DNA of 64,000 nt from Epiperipatus broadwayi. Taxonomy: Eukaryota; Onychophora; Udeonychophora; Euonychophora; Peripatidae. The stretch lies in contig JAQFVV010000030.1 in assembly GCA_028023455.1 (NCBI GenBank), forward strand, positions 4,668,501 through 4,732,500, read 5' to 3'. Of this stretch, positions 59,600 through 64,000 are shown piece after piece. The position numbers and the translations under genes were made by a program. Position 1 is the stretch's first letter. Each line of letters opens with the position of its first letter. The notes under the pieces were generated by a model. It had not been told where the DNA came from. It ran no database searches and was given only the letters and a program-made list of their open reading frames with translations.

Positions 59600-59759
59600 C
59601 TTTAGAGTAATTTATCATGTGATAATTAGACATCTTGATAAGATTCCTTTTAGGAATGAAAAATATTTTGATGCTATAAATATTTTTTTAAATCTGAAGT
59701 TTTTTTATTATCAGTTTTATTTGAAGATTGAAAAATATATAAATAGAATTAGAATAAAA

Positions 59760-59984
59760 GGTAGTAGTATGAATACTGAACCCTACAACTTTGGTTTACT
59801 GTAAGTAATATTATGTAAAGAAACTGACAGACAGTTAAAAAAAAAAATTAAAAATCGGTTGAAAAAAAATCTTTTACTGTAATATTATGTAAACAAACAG
59901 ACGGCCCATCAATCGGTACATTGGTGTGCATTGGGCGAAAAAGAGCGCCATCAAACGGTAGGGTTCAATATTCATACTATTACC
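59760..59984. mobile_element. MITE with 27 bp inverted termini
   Basis: The left terminus GGTAGTAGTATGAATACTGA and its right inverted partner, ending in ATACTATTACC, match with few changes over 27 bp. Flanks GAATAAAA and GGATAAAA match at 7 of 8, so a hAT-like origin is possible. The interior near 59905-59955 is a GC-richer patch. Confidence 0.75.
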
Positions 59985-60148
59985 GGATAAAATAATGTTT
60001 ATGACTTAAGCTAAAATTTGAAAGTAGTATAAATATTCCTTATTTATCTTTATTTTTTTAACTAATAAAATAGTGATAGAATAACTATCAGTGAAATTAC
60101 ATCTTATGTTTTTAATACAAAATATTTATCTTTCTTTTTTTTTTTTAG

Positions 60149-60202
60149 AAATGGGATAAAGATGATTATAGATTAGTTCGATTTACTCAAACTCCTAAAC
60201 AG
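60149..60202 (+). CDS. NDUFS6: NDUFS6 exon 2
   Basis: A polypyrimidine tract and TTTTAG precede it, and CAG/GTGATT ends it. Its 18 codons read KWDKDDYRLVRFTQTPKQ, in phase with exon 1 (THTGQ before KWDKDDYRLVRF), matching the conserved NDUFS6 segment V/KWD-KDYR-x-RF. The remaining part (VN-FAIDLI and the zinc-binding C-terminus with its GGGGALGHP block) was searched for by eye to 64000 and not found, so the last exon or exons lie outside. Intron 1 is 16.2 kb and packed with retroelements. Confidence 0.9.
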
Positions 60203-60755
60203 GTGATTCAGTCTTTTTTTAATAATGTTATAATATTTGAACATTAAAAGAATTTTGGAAATAATTATTTTTTTTTTTTTGTGGATTTATTTACTGCAAC
60301 TATATTGAATTAATTAAAAATAAATTATGATGATAGAAAATATCCTAATTTTTTTTAATGATATTTACTATCAGCGTATGTAGTCATTTTTATTGCTATC
60401 TCAATATTTTTTGAGTTTCTTATAAAACTTTATTCATCTATAACACTTTTATCTTTCTTCAGTGTATATTGATTTTTCTAATTGAAGTATGTTTTCTTAA
60501 ACTTTAAACATGAAAAATTTTAATGTTTTTTTCTCTTTTCACATACAATTGTGTTTTATTATTCTACTTTTTATATGTAAAAATAATACTTTGCTCGTCA
60601 GCATTCTTTATGCATATACAATCATTCATTATAATAATAAATAAAAATATCCATCTTGTTGCTTCTTCTATAATTGAAAGATTGCATCATAAATATGAAA
60701 ACCATTCAGTAACATACAACATGAAACCCTTGGGATTTTTTTTTGTTTGTTTATA

Positions 60756-61720
60756 CACCTGGTCTCGTTTTATGCAGATTATTTTAATGCGATTTTGAAG
60801 TTATGCGATTCATGTTTCTTCTTAATATCTTTTATATTTCACTATATTTATTAGATATCAAGAATTTTAAATTATTAATAACTTATTTTCACTTGAAATA
60901 CTTTTTTTTTCTTTCAAAAATATAACATTATATTAGCAGCTAACGTAAATATGTCCTGAAGCAGTATTTAGATTTTTAGCTTCTATGTAAATAACCTATT
61001 TATACTAATGAGTAAATAATAATAATAGATTTATACTTACATATAAAAATATCGCAATAAATATTCAAAAAATTTAAACTTTTAAAACGTATTTTGTTAT
61101 ATATAACAGAAATAAATAATCTTTTAGATTTTTTAAATAAAAAATGAAGATTTTATAAACTGAAAATAATTTTTCTAATGATAATGTATAATCTTTTTGT
61201 TTTGATTGCAATTTCATTTTTTTAATATAGAAACAGAAAACCATTAACACAGCACAAGACTGAAAATGGCGCTAGTTGTACATCACATCACGAATAAAAA
61301 TAAAGTGGCTAACAGCATAATTGCTGAGAGATTCTTGACTTCGTTTAAAGAGAAGCCACAATACATCACATCGCATCTGATTTCTTACCAGTTTACAAAC
61401 GAACACTAGCGGTAATGATTAAAATATGTATGAAAAATGTAAAATTAAATACTGTAGTTAATAAAAAAAGTAAAAAAAATTTTGTCTTATATTAATGTTT
61501 TTCAAATATTTGAAATTTTTTATTAATCATACTTTATTTGCTTATTTTTTAAATGCGAATTTTAAAGTAATTTTTCTTTGTTGCTTTGCTTTTATGCGAA
61601 TTAGGAAAATTACAGACCCTATCCCCCATTTTTCAAGGTAATTTAAGTCTATTTTTGTGCAATTTTTTTAATGCGTTTTTTTTGTGGAACCTATCTATCG
61701 CATAAAACGAGACCCCGGTG
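60756..61720. mobile_element. Tigger/pogo-like element without transposase
   Basis: The termini CACCTGGTCTCGTTTTATGC (60756) and GCATAAAACGAGACCCCGGT (ending G at 61720) are inverted and flanked by TA on both sides (60754-60755, 61721-61722). The CTCGTTTTAT core resembles Tigger ends. About 965 bp. A GC-richer insert at about 61255-61420 has no readable domain. In NDUFS6 intron 2. Confidence 0.8.
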
Positions 61721-61722
61721 TA

Positions 61723-64000
61723 CAACATTATTAAAATACCTATTTATATAAAAGTACATCTGTACTTTGGTATTATTCGTGCTATCATGTATTACTCCTG
61801 TGACGTTTGTGTCCAGTAATATCTATTTAAAGTTTCCATTTATGATGTAACGGCAGCCAAGAATCCTGACATGACTAATCCATGTCAATAAACTGATTCT
61901 TTCCTTTCCATTTTAAAGATATTAAATGGTTCACTCCGCCATAGTGATTTTTTTCCCTCCACAATGTAATGCACCTTTCGCATCATTTATAAGTAATACA
62001 TTGACTTCATTTATTTGTTAAAATACACTTACATTATATATTTGTGGTTTTTTTTTTTTTGCTAAAACTTGTCGTTTTTTTTTTTAATATTTAAAATATA
62101 ACATTAAACTTCCAGCTAATGTATCACATTATTTGTAAATAATATTTTTTTTATTTCAAAAATACAGTAGTAAAAATTATTTTTTTTGTTCTTTTTGCTG
62201 AACTTTATATACATTTACAGTTAAAAGTTATATTTGTGGATTTTTTTTTAAAAAAGATAATTAAAATATAAGATTAAACTTATATAGTTTGCCATTTTTA
62301 AATAAAGGTCCAACTTTATTTTACAGTTTGCCATTTTTAAATAAAGGTCCAACTTTATTTTACAGTTTGCCATTTTTTTTAGGGTTAAAAAAAAAACAGA
62401 AATCTAAAACTTTGTTACAACTTGCCATTTAAAATATTTCAGGTTCTTTTTTCATATTTCTCTTTTTTCCCATAATGAATATATCTTTCCGTCATTGGAA
62501 AGTACATGTTTTTTATTTTATATTTGAAGTTTGTTATTACACATGGGATATGATGGCGCAAAGCGCCTTAGTATGCCAGGTGGAGGAAGGATGGCTTTGA
62601 TAATACATAGTGTCATACTAAAAAGGCACAACTCACAATTACCTGTTTTATTTAGTATCATATTATCTTTTTTCCTTTTTCCATAAAGAATATGTCTCCA
62701 TTATTTTTTTTATATTTGAACTTTCATATTACACTTGCTATGACATATTACTTTAAGTTCGCGATATGTTTAAAACAATATCTCCATGGGATCTACGGGA
62801 AAAAAACATTTGATGCAGAGGAAGATAAAAATAACATCATAAGATGACAAACATTCTATTTGTAAATATATAGTCATTACAAAATTCATTTTTAACTTTG
62901 TCTGTCTTTTTTCCTGAAATTAAGTGGCTGATAACGATGACAAGAATGACACACATGTAGGAGAAGTATTTCATAATTTTTAAAAATTACTAATTCAGAG
63001 ATTAGCCCTGATTTATTGTTGTTTTACTAACTTAAACATAATGGAAAACTTCTACAAAATAATTGTAATCAACTTTGGGATAGTCAAAATAGAGCTGATC
63101 GCCTATGATCCAAGGCCCTTTTTAAAATAGATCTTAAATTATAAAAATATATCAAGATTTCAATCCAAAAAAAGAAAAAAAAAAACAACTTTCTAATGTT
63201 CATCAAAAATTCTAACAAAAAAAGAAACCAAATATCAACGTCCATGAGTGAATAGTAAACTATATAATTTTTGTTCTTTGAGTTGTAAAAACAACATATT
63301 ACAAGGAAATTACAAATTAATTTGTGGAATATATGTTTAATTACATATAGAATTAAAAAAGATAGCAAATTGATTATTTAAAGGATATAAAGAAACAATT
63401 TGCAATAATAAAAATAAATGAAATTTAAAACATAAGTGAAAATTTGTATTAATATTTTTGTTTAAGTAATGACCCCTTCCCCCCCCCTAATCAAATTAAG
63501 GGATGATAGATAATATATTTATTCAAAAACTTTTAATTCACATTAAATTATGAGGAACCTCTTAAATTTCTTTAGAAAAACGAAGGTTGAATTTTTAAAA
63601 TTTATTTCCAAATAACTGACGCCACCTGGAAATATTTTTAATATTTTCTGAATTATAAATTTAAAGTGCACACACTGTATATTTGTGTTTAGCTATCTGT
63701 GGTTTGTTTTTAATCCTTAATGCATCAAAATAGATTTAAAAATTTTTTTTTACTAATTTTTCATTTGTAATCAATATTTATATGTATTCCTTTCAACAAC
63801 AAAAAGGTCACTTCATCTCATTAAACTTGCATTAAATTTTTAATTGCACTGTGCTTTTGATTATAAATGCAATTAATTAATTAATTAACGACTAGGATGA
63901 CCTTTTTCGTGATATTTTCAAATGATAGGAAACATCTATATTTCATACACTTTTGATAACTTCTAATTTTATATTTAAAATACAAATGTAGCATTTTCTT
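61723..64000. other. AT-rich DNA with a 39 bp tandem repeat
   Basis: At 62286-62375 a 39 bp unit beginning AGTTTGCCATTTTTAAATAA is present 2.3 times. Poly-C runs near 63479-63488. The last exon of NDUFS6 was not seen. Confidence 0.5.

Noticed and set aside
60203-64000. NDUFS6 last exon (FAIDLI and GGGGALGHP segment)
   Set aside because: Searched by eye on the plus strand and not found; probably outside the window.
1-64000. CRISPR array, bacterial operon or phage content
   Set aside because: No regularly spaced short repeats with unique spacers and no prokaryotic gene organisation; spliced genes and retroelements show a eukaryotic genome.

Overview
The window is AT-rich nuclear DNA of a metazoan, most likely an invertebrate. 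The evidence is a spliced mitochondrial complex I gene, a mitochondrial ribosomal protein gene, and a dense mix of LINE, Penelope-like, LTR, hAT, piggyBac, Tigger-like and tRNA-SINE relics. I cannot name the phylum from sequence alone. Only two host genes are convincing. MRPL36 (bL36m) has its whole coding region on the minus strand at 20211-20711. NDUFS6 (complex I 13 kDa subunit) lies on the plus strand, with exon 1 at 43796-43942 and exon 2 at 60149-60202; its remaining exon(s) are beyond the window. The genes point away from each other, the same head-to-head neighbourhood I recall for human MRPL36/NDUFS6, but here transposons separate the two ORFs by 23 kb.

Layout. 2556-8390: a reversed LTR retrotransposon with about 2 kb LTRs and a gutted interior. 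8532-11005: three palindromic elements. 12030-14345: a decayed LINE. 16030-17290: LTR-like DNA with a minisatellite. 20.2-20.7 kb: MRPL36. 22.8-24.3 kb: repeat and LINE fragments. 26.3-29.7 kb: two related terminal-inverted-repeat elements, the second with a piggyBac relic nested inside. 31.1-34.4 kb: a nearly full-length RTE-type LINE. 37.2-42.1 kb: two short tRNA-derived SINEs with target-site duplications and LINE pieces. 43.8-60.2 kb: NDUFS6 exon 1, a 16.2 kb first intron full of repeats, and exon 2. 60.7-64 kb: a Tigger-like element and AT-rich DNA.

The most interesting content is a pair of repeat families, here called FB1 and FB2, whose conserved cores fold as type I hammerhead ribozymes: CUGANGA, a stem II hairpin, GAAA, a tiny stem III, an NUH cleavage triplet and a two-part stem I. 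Stem pairs are kept by covariation among copies. Each family also occurs as a head-to-tail unit (about 429 nt at 9630-10058 and 415 nt at 54765-55179) bounded by two ribozymes in the same orientation. This is the organisation expected of small circular-RNA retroelements (retrozymes). Other copies are arranged head-to-head as foldbacks, including a perfect 77 bp inverted repeat. A Penelope-like element with a GIY-YIG endonuclease relic, a class known to carry hammerheads, flanks one FB2 cluster. Several ribozymes lie in sense orientation in NDUFS6 intron 1. All coordinates were read by eye and no alignment or folding program was run.
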